DNA from: Clostridia bacterium
Lineage (GTDB): Bacteria; Bacillota_A; Clostridia; Christensenellales; Aristaeellaceae
Length of the DNA stretch: 64,000 nucleotides
Assembly: GCA_017525805.1 (NCBI GenBank)
Contig: JAFXSH010000152.1
Location: 14,180 to 78,179 of the forward strand
Direction of reading: 5' to 3'
Shown here: positions 10,901 to 19,216 of the stretch, in pieces
Layout of the letters: every line of letters starts with the position of its first letter
How positions within the stretch are numbered: the first letter of the stretch is position 1
The notes under the pieces: model-generated
The model's database searches: none
What the model was told of the DNA's origin: nothing
The model's input: only the letters and a program-made list of their open reading frames with translations
Made by a program: the position numbers and the translations under genes

Positions 10901-12111
10901 TAAAGAACAGCCAGAACCAGCAGCAGCGTCATCAGCGCGTCCGCCTGGCCCCAGGCGGCCCCTGTGACCATGATGAGCGGATTGAAAGCGTACAGCAGGG
11001 AAAGGGCCAGCGCGGCGGCATCCGGCAGGCGCTTTTTCCCCATGCGGTATATCACGGCGCACATGGCCATATCGGCAAAGATGGGCGGCAGCTTCACCAT
11101 AAATTCGGTCAGTCCTGTGCCCAGCAGATTGCCAGCGAGGCCGAGCAGCCACAGCACCCACATATATCCCGGCGGATAATCGCAGAAGGAGAAGGGATCG
11201 TTCGCGGGATAAAAGCCTGCGGGGCCGGATTCAGCCATTTTGATGCCCCAGGCGCGGAAACAGCCGATATCCACGTCATAACCCGGCACCAGCGCAGCGA
11301 TGGCTATGCGCAGCGCGAAAGCGGCCAGCAGCAGCATAACCGCCGTCCAGCCCTTGGTCCATATCCGCCGCCAGCCCTGCAGCAGTCGGGGCCGCAGTAT
11401 CGTACAGCATAAAAGGATAAACAAGCCTACATATGCGATACTGGAAAACACCAGCAGCATGGAGGCTGTGCCTTCCGAAGCATCCGTTTTCGCGTCGGAC
11501 GCGGACCGCGCGCTGGACCAAAGGGGAGCGGAATACCCATCCGGGATCCCATCCACCTTGCACAGACTTACATCCCGGAACCAGGCTTCGCCTGTGGATT
11601 CGCCGCTGTAGCCGCCCAAGCGCACGAAGATGGTCACCGTATGCTGGTCCTCCCCCGTGCGGCCATAGAGGACGGCTTCCTGCCATTCGCCTTGCGTATC
11701 GTAAATGATATCGGTAAACAGATAAATATCCTTGATGGACAGATTAGCGCCCCGTCCATCCTGGGCGTCGGCCTTGATAAAACCATGGAGGCGGTACAGG
11801 GAGTTGGGTTCCACGCTCACTTCCTGGGAAAACCTGGCGTCCTTGGGGATTTGGTTCACGATATGGGCGGCAAAATCGCCGTTTTCATCCTGCACTACGT
11901 CAAAAACAGACCCGGAAAGGCCGTTATAAGCGTCCAGCGTCCATCCTTCCGGCAGCCCCTTTTGGTCCACCTTCTCAAAGCTGCCGTTGACGAGCAGGTT
12001 TTCACCGTAATCCGTCGTGGACGAAGGCCGGAGGAACAGAAAAAAAACCAAGGCAAGCAATGCTATGGCTGCCGCAGCGATCAAAGCGTACCGCTTGAAA
12101 GAATTTTTCAT
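7936..12111 (-). CDS. Giant two-module GT-C membrane glycosyltransferase (GT39/PMT C-terminal half)
   Basis: 1391 residues, about twice a usual GT-C enzyme. In order: an N-terminal membrane anchor (about 7-27); a beta-sandwich carbohydrate-binding-like domain opening with GENLLVNGSFE (about 38-195); a multi-spanning module with PGYDVDIGCFRAWG and CDYPPGY, resembling phospholipid-linked sugar transferases (about 265-790); a second discoidin-like domain (about 800-925); and a multi-spanning module like dolichyl-phosphate-mannose protein mannosyltransferase, with YFDEIYHA and HPPLGK (about 945-1390). It probably transfers sugars from a lipid carrier to wall or protein acceptors outside the membrane. 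AAGGAG overlaps the yraN stop. It is an insertion in a conserved housekeeping gene order. Confidence 0.85.
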   Translation of the reverse strand: MKNSFKRYALIAAAAIALLALVFFLFLRPSSTTDYGENLLVNGSFEKVDQKGLPEGWTLDAYNGLSGSVFDVVQDENGDFAAHIVNQIPKDARFSQEVSVEPNSLYRLHGFIKADAQDGRGANLSIKDIYLFTDIIYDTQGEWQEAVLYGRTGEDQHTVTIFVRLGGYSGESTGEAWFRDVSLCKVDGIPDGYSAPLWSSARSASDAKTDASEGTASMLLVFSSIAYVGLFILLCCTILRPRLLQGWRRIWTKGWTAVMLLLAAFALRIAIAALVPGYDVDIGCFRAWGIKMAESGPAGFYPANDPFSFCDYPPGYMWVLWLLGLAGNLLGTGLTEFMVKLPPIFADMAMCAVIYRMGKKRLPDAAALALSLLYAFNPLIMVTGAAWGQADALMTLLLVLAVLYAVEHRWKAALPLYMASVLFKPQALMFGPLGLLALVIDFLRALKDEKEGKAKLKDMGLGLAFTVITALAVALPFSIHLKWNWLITLYSKTMGRYAYATVNSCNLYFLLGKNWVSAGSVISGEFFVPFLAFFLASAPLAAAWLTHWKGSVQNALQDQSNRPRLYVLSGMVFALALTMLILSMLGSLTYASLGTVMIVYCVAVIAALYIFSHDAESLPVFGAAMLLLLFNTGSMMHERYLFPAVALLLLGYLLKKDVRILWLAVGVTIAGFLNVGCALDRNIRIGGAAGHLNAPAVSISSDTAILEYLSAALNVMVGFASLWLCSALSRGGAVEIVPENRPVSPLPKAAPQRKMTVRDWIIMASITVVYSVITFTNLGSAKAPQTAYVSQSPDEQIMLDLGEEHTFNMLYYGGIHQYQSDFTVEFSRDGTTFDQRYTADMPVGDCFKWKYLSYSSGGYPETVTARYVRITANNYNLTLFEVLFRDAETNEVIPAALLGQMTVREAPLTDPETGETRTSRQIVKDGNETAAYLADEPDSMEGDYPSWYNSTYFDEIYHARTAYEHLHQMQPYEYTHPPLGKVMMSWAIAIFGMTPFGWRFAGALAGVLMLPGMYLLGKLLIKRSWGGMACCALLALDLMHFTQTRIATIDSFVVLWIIWMVYFMLVWFFQEPFRKPLWKALIPLVLSGLCMGLGIASKWTGCYAGVVLALIFFWGVFRRWRLTRAAKKIPEKKRTEEEKAAVNGGKYLLITIASCFVFFILVPAIVYYCAYIPFFAYDGTGVTVKKIIQETERMFSYHSTPGLGMDHAFYSPWYEWPVIAKPMYYASNSFEPAGYHTTISAMGNPAVWWGGLLCILCLCGVWIKRHLQKDGTFTFWTEKNDPRPAIILLCYFVQLLPWILVPRGTYIYHYFPCVPFLAIAIVLSVDLLADTGYATASIPAETGEKTAIVLLAVILIAAAALFIAFFPYASGCLTPQSWLDAMRWFDRWLWY

Positions 12112-12120
12112 GGGAACTCC

Positions 12121-12453
12121 TTAGAAAGCGTTTTTCATATGACGCAGCCCCGCCGCGCTGATTTCGATCACGTCGAAGCGAAACGCCGCCTGCCCATGCG
12201 TCCGCAGGTATTCCCGGGCGGCGTACCGGATATGGCCGCGTTTTTCGGCGTTCACGGCGGCCAAGCCGGAATCCAGCCGCCCCCGGGGCCGGGTTTTCAC
12301 CTCGATGAACACGAGGGTGTTTCCCTCCCGGGCGATCAGATCGATTTCTCCGTGGGCGGTGCGGTAACGCCGGGCCAAGATGCGCATGCCCCGCCTGCGC
12401 AGGTACGCCGCCGCTCTGATTTCGCCCAACAATCCCGTTTCTCGGATGTTCAT
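12121..12453 (-). CDS. yraN: YraN family (UPF0102) nuclease-like protein
   Basis: 110-residue protein of the UPF0102 family with a restriction-endonuclease-like core: GEIRAAAYL, then HGEIDLIA and VFIEVKTR, which place the Asp and E-x-K metal-binding residues. The molecular role is not established, though Holliday-junction or DNA-end processing has been suggested for the fold. The ATG at 12453 overlaps the rnhB stop by four bases. The adjacency to rnhB is widespread in bacteria. Confidence 0.93.
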   Translation of the reverse strand: MNIRETGLLGEIRAAAYLRRRGMRILARRYRTAHGEIDLIAREGNTLVFIEVKTRPRGRLDSGLAAVNAEKRGHIRYAAREYLRTHGQAAFRFDVIEISAAGLRHMKNAF

Positions 12454-13082
12454 ACGAAATGCCCGATAAAGCTGCGCCGGTGGGCGGGACAGGGCCCCAT
12501 TTCCTTCAGGGCGGCGATATGCTGGGCCGTGCCGTAGCCCTTGTGCTGGGCAAAGCCGTAGCCGGGGTACAGGGCGTCCAGTTCCAGCATTTGACGGTCA
12601 CGCGTCACCTTGGCGATAATGCTGGAGGCGGCGATGGAATAGGACAGGGCGTCCCCATGGATGATGCCCCGTTCCTCGCCCGGCAATCCCAAGCCGGACA
12701 GGGCGTCGATCAAAAACACATCGGCGGGCGCGCCCTGGGCGGCCCGGCGCATGGCCATTTTCGTGGCCTCCAAAATATTGTATCGGTCGATTTCCTCCGG
12801 GCTGGCCTGTCCTACGCCCACAAAAACCGCCGTTTTCAGAATGGCTTCATAGGTTTCTTCCCGGCGTTTGGCGGATAACTGCTTGCTGTCGTCCACCCAC
12901 AGAAGAAGAGGCTCCCGGGGCATGACCACGCAGGCGGCCACCACGTTGCCCGCCAACGGACCCCGGCCCGCCTCGTCCATCCCGGCGAAGCGCACGCCCG
13001 CGCCCCATAAGGGAGCGTCAATTTCCGTCAGGGATTGCAGCCTGATCCTGCGTTTCTCCTCCGTTAGGCTGTTTTTCTTCAA
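12450..13082 (-). CDS. rnhB: Ribonuclease HII
   Basis: 210-residue enzyme that incises DNA 5' of misincorporated ribonucleotides and trims RNA-DNA hybrids. Catalytic acidic residues appear in GMDEAGRGPLAG and VFLIDAL, and SIAASSIIAKVTRD is the family signature. I chose a TTG at 13082 because GAGGGG lies 6 nt upstream and the length then matches the family; an upstream ATG at 13151 would add 23 residues lying within rbgA. The remaining 65 bp overlap with rbgA implies coupled translation. Confidence 0.93.
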   Translation of the reverse strand: MKKNSLTEEKRRIRLQSLTEIDAPLWGAGVRFAGMDEAGRGPLAGNVVAACVVMPREPLLLWVDDSKQLSAKRREETYEAILKTAVFVGVGQASPEEIDRYNILEATKMAMRRAAQGAPADVFLIDALSGLGLPGEERGIIHGDALSYSIAASSIIAKVTRDRQMLELDALYPGYGFAQHKGYGTAQHIAALKEMGPCPAHRRSFIGHFV

Positions 13083-13935
13083 GCTGATCCCCTCTTTCTT
13101 CCCTCGGCGCTTCCAGCGTGATGCGGCCCAGCTTGCCGCCCCGGAATTCATCCAGTACCACCTTGCAGGCGCGTTCCGTATCGTACACGCCGCCCTTCAT
13201 CAGGAAGCCCCGTCCCTGACACACCGCGTCCAGCAATTCGGGACCGCGCAGGGATAGATCCTTGATTTTGAACCGTTCCCGCACCGCCTGGGGCGCTGTG
13301 GCGATCAGGTCGGTGAGCAATTGAATGGTCAGCTGCGCCGTATCCACTACTTCATCCCGAATGGCGGCGATGTAAGCCAGCCGCCGGGCGGCCAGAGGAT
13401 CGTCCAGCCGGGGCCAGAGCAGGCCCGGCGTGTCCAGCAATTCCAAATAAGGGGAGACCTTCACCCACTGGTTGGCCCTCGTTACGCCCGGCATATCGCC
13501 CACCTTGGCGATGCTGCCGCCGTGCAGCCGGTTGATCAGGGTAGATTTGCCCACGTTGGGCACCCCCACCACCATGGCGCGCACCGTTTTTTTGATGCCC
13601 CGCTGGGCGGCCCGCTCCACGGTTTCCTTCGCGGCCTTTTCCACCAGGGACAGGGCGGCCTTGGCCTGGCGGTTCATATCCAGCGCCATGCAGGAAAGGC
13701 CCTGCCGCTTAAACAGGGTAAGCCATGCCGCCGTCAGGCTTGGGTTCGCCAGGTCGCTTTTCCCCAGCAGCAGCACCCGTTCCTTTTTTTCCGTCAGGCG
13801 CATCAAATCGGGGTTGCGGCTGGAAAGGGGCAGCCGGGCGTCGCATAATTCGATCACCACATCCACCCTGGAGAGCTGATCGCTCAGCAGTCTTTTGGCC
13901 CGCGCCATGTGGCCCGGATACCAGTTGATCTCCAT
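13018..13935 (-). CDS. rbgA: Ribosome biogenesis GTPase RbgA (YlqF)
   Basis: 305-residue circularly permuted GTPase that acts in late assembly of the 50S subunit. The permuted motif order is visible: G4-like GKSDL (about 58-62), then G1 GVPNVGKST, then G3 DTPG. The opening INWYPGHMAKA-like sequence is diagnostic. It is the first gene of the minus-strand block and, as in Bacillus, precedes rnhB. The ribosome-binding site (GGAAGG, 9-10 nt away) is weak. Confidence 0.95.
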   Translation of the reverse strand: MEINWYPGHMARAKRLLSDQLSRVDVVIELCDARLPLSSRNPDLMRLTEKKERVLLLGKSDLANPSLTAAWLTLFKRQGLSCMALDMNRQAKAALSLVEKAAKETVERAAQRGIKKTVRAMVVGVPNVGKSTLINRLHGGSIAKVGDMPGVTRANQWVKVSPYLELLDTPGLLWPRLDDPLAARRLAYIAAIRDEVVDTAQLTIQLLTDLIATAPQAVRERFKIKDLSLRGPELLDAVCQGRGFLMKGGVYDTERACKVVLDEFRGGKLGRITLEAPREERGDQLEEKQPNGGETQDQAAIPDGN

Positions 13936-13989
13936 AAAATCGAACCTTCCAAAAATTGTAATTTAACCACGCGAACGCGTTCTTTTTAA

Positions 13990-14018
13990 GTAATATCACT
14001 TTTTTGGGAAAAACGCAA
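13990..14018 (-). promoter_or_regulatory. Candidate promoter of the rbgA operon
   Basis: On the minus strand a TTGCGT hexamer (14013-14018) is followed after 17 bp by TATTAC (13990-13995), about 55 bp upstream of the rbgA start. Both hexamers are imperfect. A short inverted repeat ACGCG-AA-CGCGT (13969-13980) lies just downstream and could be a regulatory site. The divergent gene's promoter could not be identified in the remaining space. Confidence 0.4.
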
Positions 14019-14130
14019 GTACGAATTTTGCTCGTTTACATTCCCGCCATATCTGTCCGCGGCCTTGGCATACTCATACCGGAAGAAAGGCATACTATGC
14101 GCAAAGAACAAATTGAAGGGGAGATGGAAG

Positions 14131-16410
14131 TTGTCTTTACAGGCGATCATCATGGCGGGCGGCGAGGGAATGCGGCTTAGGCCCCTCACTTACCACATAC
14201 CCAAGCCTTTGGTGCCGCTGCTGGGCGAGCCGGTCATGGGTTACAGCATCAAGCTGCTGAAAGAAAACGGCGTCAGGGATATCGGGGTGACTTTGTGGTA
14301 TCAGCCGGAAAAGATCCGCCATGCTTTCGGCGGCGGGGAAGGGTACGGGGTTTCCCTGCGCTATTACGAGGAAACCGAGCCCCTGGGCACCGCTGGCAGC
14401 GTGAAAATGGCAAAGGATGAGATCAAGGAACCGTTTTTCGTGCTGTCCGGGGATGGGCTGACGGACTGTGATTTAAGCGGCGCAATGCGCTTTCACAGGG
14501 AAAAGAAGGCCCTGGCCACGCTGGTGCTGAAAAGGGTGCCCATTCCCCTGGCTTTCGGCGTGGTAATGACGGACGGAGAGAGCCGAATCACCCGCTTTAT
14601 TGAAAAACCGGGCTGGAGCCGGGTGTTCAGCGATCTGGTAAATACAGGCGCTTATATCCTGAACCCGGAAATTTTCGATTATATCCCCGATACGGGGGCG
14701 CCGGACTTCGGCAAGGATATTTTTCCGGCGCTGCTGGCAGGCGGGCTTCCAGTGTACGGTTATGAAACCGAAGGCTACTGGTGCGATGTGGGGGACCTGA
14801 AAACTTACTTAATGGCACAGCGGGATTTGCTGGAGGATCGGGTGCGGCTGCCCCATGAAAAGGGAGTGCACCCCGACGCCCGGATCGCGCCGTCCGCCCG
14901 TTTGGAGGGCGCTTGTTTCATCGGTCCCGGCGCGTCCATAGGCCCCGGCGCGGTGGTGCGGGACAGTGTCATCGGGGAAAACTGTGTGATCGGGGCCGGG
15001 GCGGTGGTGGAAGATTGCTGCCTGTGGACGGGTGCGCAGGCGCAGGCAAAAGCCAGAATATCGGGCACCGTGCTGTGCGATGGGGCATCGGTGCAGCAGG
15101 GCGCGGAAACAGGGGAGGGCTGCGCCTTGGGAAAAAAAGCGGTGGCGCGGGCGCTTTCCCAACTGCGGCCCGGCGTGCGCCTGTGGCCCTATGTGAAAAC
15201 CGCCGCGGGGGCGGCGGTGAACCGCAGCATGACCCAAGGGGAATGGAATACGCCGCACTGGACGGCCCGTGGCGCGGAATGCGATTCCGCCGTGAGCGCC
15301 TGCGACCTGTGCGGGGCTTTTCTGCGCGTCACGGGGGCTAAAAGGGTGATCGCCGCCCAGGCTGGGGATTCCTCCCTGCATTCCCTGACCGCCGCTGCCC
15401 TGGCGGCTTCGGGGGCAAAGGTGCTGGACGCCGGGGAAATCACCCCGCCCATGCTCCAATTCCTGATCCGGGAACTGAAAGCCGGCGGCGGTGTGTTTGC
15501 CGGCGATCAAGCCCTGAGTTTCTTCGGGCGTCAGGGCCTGCCCTTGACGGACAAGCAGAAAACCGCGCTGGACGGCTGCGTGCTGCGCCAGGAGCTGCCG
15601 GAAGCCTTTGCCGGGACGGGCGGCGTCGTTCCCTTTTCAGGCGGGGAAGAAATGTACCTTTCGGGGCTGCTGTCCATCTGCCGGGAAAAACCGCTGTATT
15701 CGCCCGTGGCGGTGTTCTGCGATTCCCGGCGGGTGCTGTCCTGGGCGGAAGAAGGGCTGAAACGGATGAACGCACGGGATATCCGCTTGGGCACCGGTAC
15801 GGACGCGCGGGTGCAACCGGGAGAAACAGGCTTCCTGCTGTCGGAATCGGGGGAGGACGCCGCCGTTTTGCTGCCGGAGGGCCCCTTATCCCCGGAAGAA
15901 AAGGTTATGCTGCTGCTTTGGCTCATTTTCCAGCGGGAAAAGGCTTTGTTTGATCTGCCGGGCACTTTTCGCGCGGCGGAGAAAATTGCGCCCCTGCAAA
16001 TCCCGGACGATTCACCCGCCTGCGCGCGCCAGCGGAGCCTGATGGGCGATGGGCTTGCCGCGCTGCTGCTCATCGCGGAGGGCATGAAGGACGGCCCCTT
16101 AACGGAGCTTATGCGGCAAATTCCCCGCACCCATTTGAGCCGCCGGGAGGTGCCCTGCGATATCCGGGACAAGGGCCGCATCCTGCGGACCTTGTGCGGA
16201 CAGGCCGACGGAAGATACGCCATGGGGGAAGGACTGCGCATTTCTCACAGGGGCGGCTTCGCCACCATCGTGCCCGACGCCCACCGGCCCGCCGTGCGCG
16301 TGACCGGCGAAGCGCCGGACGGCGAGTTCGCCCAGGAGCTTTGTGATTTTTACGTCAGGAAGATTCAAAAGATCGCGGACGGTCAAAACTATTTGGAAAC
16401 TATGCCTTGA
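14131..16410 (+). CDS. Sugar-nucleotide pyrophosphorylase fused to a phosphomannomutase-like domain
   Basis: 759 residues. The N-terminal third is a nucleotidyltransferase (AIIMAGGEGMRLRPLT signature, then SGDGLTD and FIEKPGW), followed by a left-handed beta-helix of hexapeptides (about 250-330), as in GDP-mannose pyrophosphorylases. The C-terminal half (about 385-759) aligns with phosphohexomutases, but the TASHNP phosphoserine motif is replaced by FAGDQA near residues 456-461, and I see no DxDxDR metal loop. The transferase is probably active and the mutase part probably is not, perhaps regulatory. The start is a TTG with GGGGAG 7 nt upstream. It likely supplies an activated sugar for the cell envelope. 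Confidence 0.85.
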   Translation: MSLQAIIMAGGEGMRLRPLTYHIPKPLVPLLGEPVMGYSIKLLKENGVRDIGVTLWYQPEKIRHAFGGGEGYGVSLRYYEETEPLGTAGSVKMAKDEIKEPFFVLSGDGLTDCDLSGAMRFHREKKALATLVLKRVPIPLAFGVVMTDGESRITRFIEKPGWSRVFSDLVNTGAYILNPEIFDYIPDTGAPDFGKDIFPALLAGGLPVYGYETEGYWCDVGDLKTYLMAQRDLLEDRVRLPHEKGVHPDARIAPSARLEGACFIGPGASIGPGAVVRDSVIGENCVIGAGAVVEDCCLWTGAQAQAKARISGTVLCDGASVQQGAETGEGCALGKKAVARALSQLRPGVRLWPYVKTAAGAAVNRSMTQGEWNTPHWTARGAECDSAVSACDLCGAFLRVTGAKRVIAAQAGDSSLHSLTAAALAASGAKVLDAGEITPPMLQFLIRELKAGGGVFAGDQALSFFGRQGLPLTDKQKTALDGCVLRQELPEAFAGTGGVVPFSGGEEMYLSGLLSICREKPLYSPVAVFCDSRRVLSWAEEGLKRMNARDIRLGTGTDARVQPGETGFLLSESGEDAAVLLPEGPLSPEEKVMLLLWLIFQREKALFDLPGTFRAAEKIAPLQIPDDSPACARQRSLMGDGLAALLLIAEGMKDGPLTELMRQIPRTHLSRREVPCDIRDKGRILRTLCGQADGRYAMGEGLRISHRGGFATIVPDAHRPAVRVTGEAPDGEFAQELCDFYVRKIQKIADGQNYLETMP

Positions 16411-16435
16411 CAAGGCGCGGCCCCCCGCATATAAT
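16407..16435 (+). promoter_or_regulatory. Consensus sigma-A promoter of 6S RNA
   Basis: TTGACA (16407-16412), a 17-bp GC-rich spacer and TATAAT (16430-16435) form a perfect consensus. The -35 element overlaps the stop codon of the preceding coding region. The predicted transcription start, 16441-16443, coincides with the first base of the 6S RNA closing stem, so the promoter and RNA predictions support each other. Confidence 0.9.
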
Positions 16436-16441
16436 ATTACG

Positions 16442-16645
16442 CGAAGGGATGTTCCTGAGGTGTTCGCCAGTTTTCTATTTTTACCCACATTTCATTAAAC
16501 GGAACTCAGGCCAGGAAACCGGACGTCATGCCCCCGTGCTACGCACGCCAGGGGACGGCGGAAAGCTTCCGCTGGGCACCGGCCTGCTTAACATAGCGGG
16601 TGAAAAAATAGAGGGCAGCGGCATCTTGGGGCATTCTTTGTATTT
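16442..16645 (+). ncRNA. ssrS: 6S RNA
   Basis: About 200-nt non-coding RNA that mimics an open promoter and binds sigma-70-type RNA polymerase holoenzyme. The 5' segment CCTGAGGTGTTCGCCAG and the 3' segment GGCAGCGGCATCTTGGGG correspond to the two conserved flanks of E. coli 6S RNA. The ends pair over about 15 bp with a small symmetric internal loop (AGG..TTCCTGAGGTG with CATCTTGGGG..). An inner stem CAGGCC (16507-16512) with GGCCTG (16581-16586) and hairpins GTG-CTAC-GCAC-like and GCGGAA/TTCCGC build the rod, leaving a central unpaired bubble. The 3' end is estimated from pairing. Confidence 0.9.
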
Positions 16646-16717
16646 TTGGGCTTTATTCAGTTTTAATATATTAAATAGATGATTTATATCATCATTATAG
16701 AAAGGGGCGGGATTGCC

Positions 16718-19171
16718 TTGCGGATCGATATCAAACAGGTTACCGACCAGGGGATCGAAATTGCCTGGAAACCGGTGCCCGGCGCGGATGCCTACCAAGT
16801 TTACTGGACGGACAAGCATACGAAAACGGCGGAATTCCGTTTGCTGGGGGAGACCGGGCAATGCGGATATCAATTGAATAAAACCCCCCATGTATCTTAC
16901 GGCGTATATGTGGAAGCGGTGTCCGGCGGCAGGGTGATTGACCGCAGCCCCGCCATCCACACCCCCATAACGAGAAAATTCCGTGAGCAGCGGGAAAAGC
17001 TGGACCGGGGCTTGATTGCCATCCGGCGGCCCGATGGGATGTTTGTTTCCTGGCGGTTGTTCTTAGAGGAAACGAACGGTTATTCTGATACCGGCATGAC
17101 CGGGGCGGATTTTGCTCTGTACCGGGACGGAGAGCGCATCGCCCTGGTAACGGACAGCACCAATTTCCTGGACGCGGAGGGAACCATGAAAAGCCGTTAT
17201 CAGGTGGCTCCTGTAACCGGCGGCAAAGAGGGCGAAAAATGCCCGCCCGTTGTCCCCTGGAAAAGCGGAAAAAACTATTTAGACATTCCCCTGCGAAAGC
17301 CAGCGGATGGCATCGCGCGGCCCGGAACCATGCACCCCGAGGGGGAAGCGTTCACTTACAGCGCCAACGATATGTCGGTGGGCGACGTGGACGGAGACGG
17401 CGAACTGGAATACTTCGTCAAATGGGATCCCTCCAATTCCCACGACGTATCCCACCGGGGCTATACCGGCAACTGCCTGATCGACTGCTATAAGCTGGAC
17501 GGGCGGCTGCTGTGGCGGCTGGATATGGGGAAAAACATTCGCGCCGGGGCCCATTATACCCAGTTCATGGTGTACGATTTCGACGGCGACGGCAAAGCCG
17601 AAATGTGCGTAAAGACCGCGCCGGGCAACAAAATGACCGTTTACGGCGAGGATGGCGGCATTGTCAGCGAAAAGTATATCACCCTGCCAATGGAGGATGT
17701 GGCGGCGGGATATACCAATAAAGACGATTATGTCTGCTCCGCCGGGGATTACCGCAGCCATATGACGGACGTATTCCAGGGCTGGCGGGATCATCCCGAG
17801 GTGAAAAACGGCCGCTGGCCCGACACCCTGGAAGCTTGCTTCGGCATTGCGCCGAAATATGACTATCCTTTGAACAGGGAAGACGCCGAAAAACTGGCGG
17901 ATTATTTCATTCAGGTGTACGCCCCCTCCCGCAGCGAAAAAAACCGGCTGGATCAGTTTGAGGGCTTCATTTACGAGGGCCCGGAATACCTGACCATGTT
18001 TTCCGGGGACGGCAGGGAACTGGAAACCATCGCCTTTCCCGTGCCCCGGCAGGACGACGGCCTGCTGTGGGGTGATTACAGCATGCGGCGTATTGAACCC
18101 TGCAACCGGGTGGACCGGTTCCTGTCCGCCGTAGCGTATTTGGACGGGGAGCACCCCAGCGTGATCATCAGCCGGGGCTATTATACCCGAACCACGGTAA
18201 CCGCCTATGATTTCCGAAACGGGCGTTTTGAAAAGCGCTTCACGGCGGATTCCGGCCATGTGGTGATGAAAAACCCCTTCAACGATGCATCCTGCCACGG
18301 AGGCCGGGGAACCGACCCCGTTTACGGTCTGCTGGCTGGGCAGGGCAACCACAGCATGGCCATTGCCGACGTGGACGGGGACGGCTGCCAGGAAATCGTA
18401 TACGGCGCGGCGGTGATCGACCACGACGGCAGCTTGCTCTATTCCAGCTACGGGAAAATGCCGGACGGCACCATGGCCAAATTCGGCCACGGGGACGCCA
18501 TGCACTGCGGCGTGATCGACCCGGACCGCCCCGGCATGCAGATTTTCAACGTGTTCGAGGGTGCCAAAGCCGCTCCCTGGGGCTTTGCCCTGCGGGACGC
18601 TGAAACGGGCGAGGTGATTTTCGGGGAACCGGCGGACAGCGACTTAGGCCGCTGCATGGTGGGGGATATCGATCCGAAAACCCGGGGCTTGCAGTGTTGG
18701 GTGAAGGATACCTTCGACTGCAAGGGAAACAAATTGAATGTGCCCCTCCTGGGCACCAACGCCAGCATCCGCTGGGCGGCGGACCTGAGCACCCAATTGA
18801 TCGACGGGGCCAATTACCTGACGGGGGAACACGTGGGCCGCATCGTGGACAACACCCACGGCGTGATGCTGGAGCCGGAGGACACCCTCACCAACAACGG
18901 CACCAAGGGCAATCCCTGCCTGATCGCCGATCTTTTCGGGGATTTCCGGGAAGAAATCCTTCTGCGCACCCGGGACAGCTCCGCCATCCGCATTTACATG
19001 AACACGGAGATCACCGGCCATAAGCTGTTTACCCTGCTCCACGATATTCAGTACCGGGTGGGCGTTGCCTGGCAGAATAACTGCTACAACCAGCCCTGCT
19101 ATCCCAAATTCTATTACGCTTCCGATATGGATTGGGCGGACGTGCTGCCGGGGCTGGAAAAAAAGACATAA
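16718..19171 (+). CDS. Rhamnogalacturonan lyase (polysaccharide lyase family 11)
   Basis: About 817 residues. A fibronectin-like N-terminal segment is followed by the PL11 beta domain (RPDGMFVSWRL, TNFLDAEG) and a large propeller carrying calcium-type loops DVDGDGELEY (about residue 223), DFDGDGKAEM and DVDGDGCQEI, as in YesW/YesX. It cleaves the rhamnose-galacturonate backbone of pectin. No signal peptide is present, so it may act on imported oligosaccharides like YesX. The start is uncertain: a TTG at 16718 behind GGGGCGGG fits best, with an ATG at 16679 as the alternative. A GATGAT-TTAT-ATCATC inverted repeat (16678-16693) just upstream may be an operator. Confidence 0.9.
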   Translation: MRIDIKQVTDQGIEIAWKPVPGADAYQVYWTDKHTKTAEFRLLGETGQCGYQLNKTPHVSYGVYVEAVSGGRVIDRSPAIHTPITRKFREQREKLDRGLIAIRRPDGMFVSWRLFLEETNGYSDTGMTGADFALYRDGERIALVTDSTNFLDAEGTMKSRYQVAPVTGGKEGEKCPPVVPWKSGKNYLDIPLRKPADGIARPGTMHPEGEAFTYSANDMSVGDVDGDGELEYFVKWDPSNSHDVSHRGYTGNCLIDCYKLDGRLLWRLDMGKNIRAGAHYTQFMVYDFDGDGKAEMCVKTAPGNKMTVYGEDGGIVSEKYITLPMEDVAAGYTNKDDYVCSAGDYRSHMTDVFQGWRDHPEVKNGRWPDTLEACFGIAPKYDYPLNREDAEKLADYFIQVYAPSRSEKNRLDQFEGFIYEGPEYLTMFSGDGRELETIAFPVPRQDDGLLWGDYSMRRIEPCNRVDRFLSAVAYLDGEHPSVIISRGYYTRTTVTAYDFRNGRFEKRFTADSGHVVMKNPFNDASCHGGRGTDPVYGLLAGQGNHSMAIADVDGDGCQEIVYGAAVIDHDGSLLYSSYGKMPDGTMAKFGHGDAMHCGVIDPDRPGMQIFNVFEGAKAAPWGFALRDAETGEVIFGEPADSDLGRCMVGDIDPKTRGLQCWVKDTFDCKGNKLNVPLLGTNASIRWAADLSTQLIDGANYLTGEHVGRIVDNTHGVMLEPEDTLTNNGTKGNPCLIADLFGDFREEILLRTRDSSAIRIYMNTEITGHKLFTLLHDIQYRVGVAWQNNCYNQPCYPKFYYASDMDWADVLPGLEKKT

Positions 19172-19216
19172 ACGCCCTGCGATATGGTCAAAAAGATGGC
19201 ACGCAAGGCCAAGTGA

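Noticed and set aside
13969..13980. ACGCG-AA-CGCGT inverted repeat as an operator
   Set aside because: Too short and in a GC-rich setting where it can arise by chance; no second copy was found nearby.
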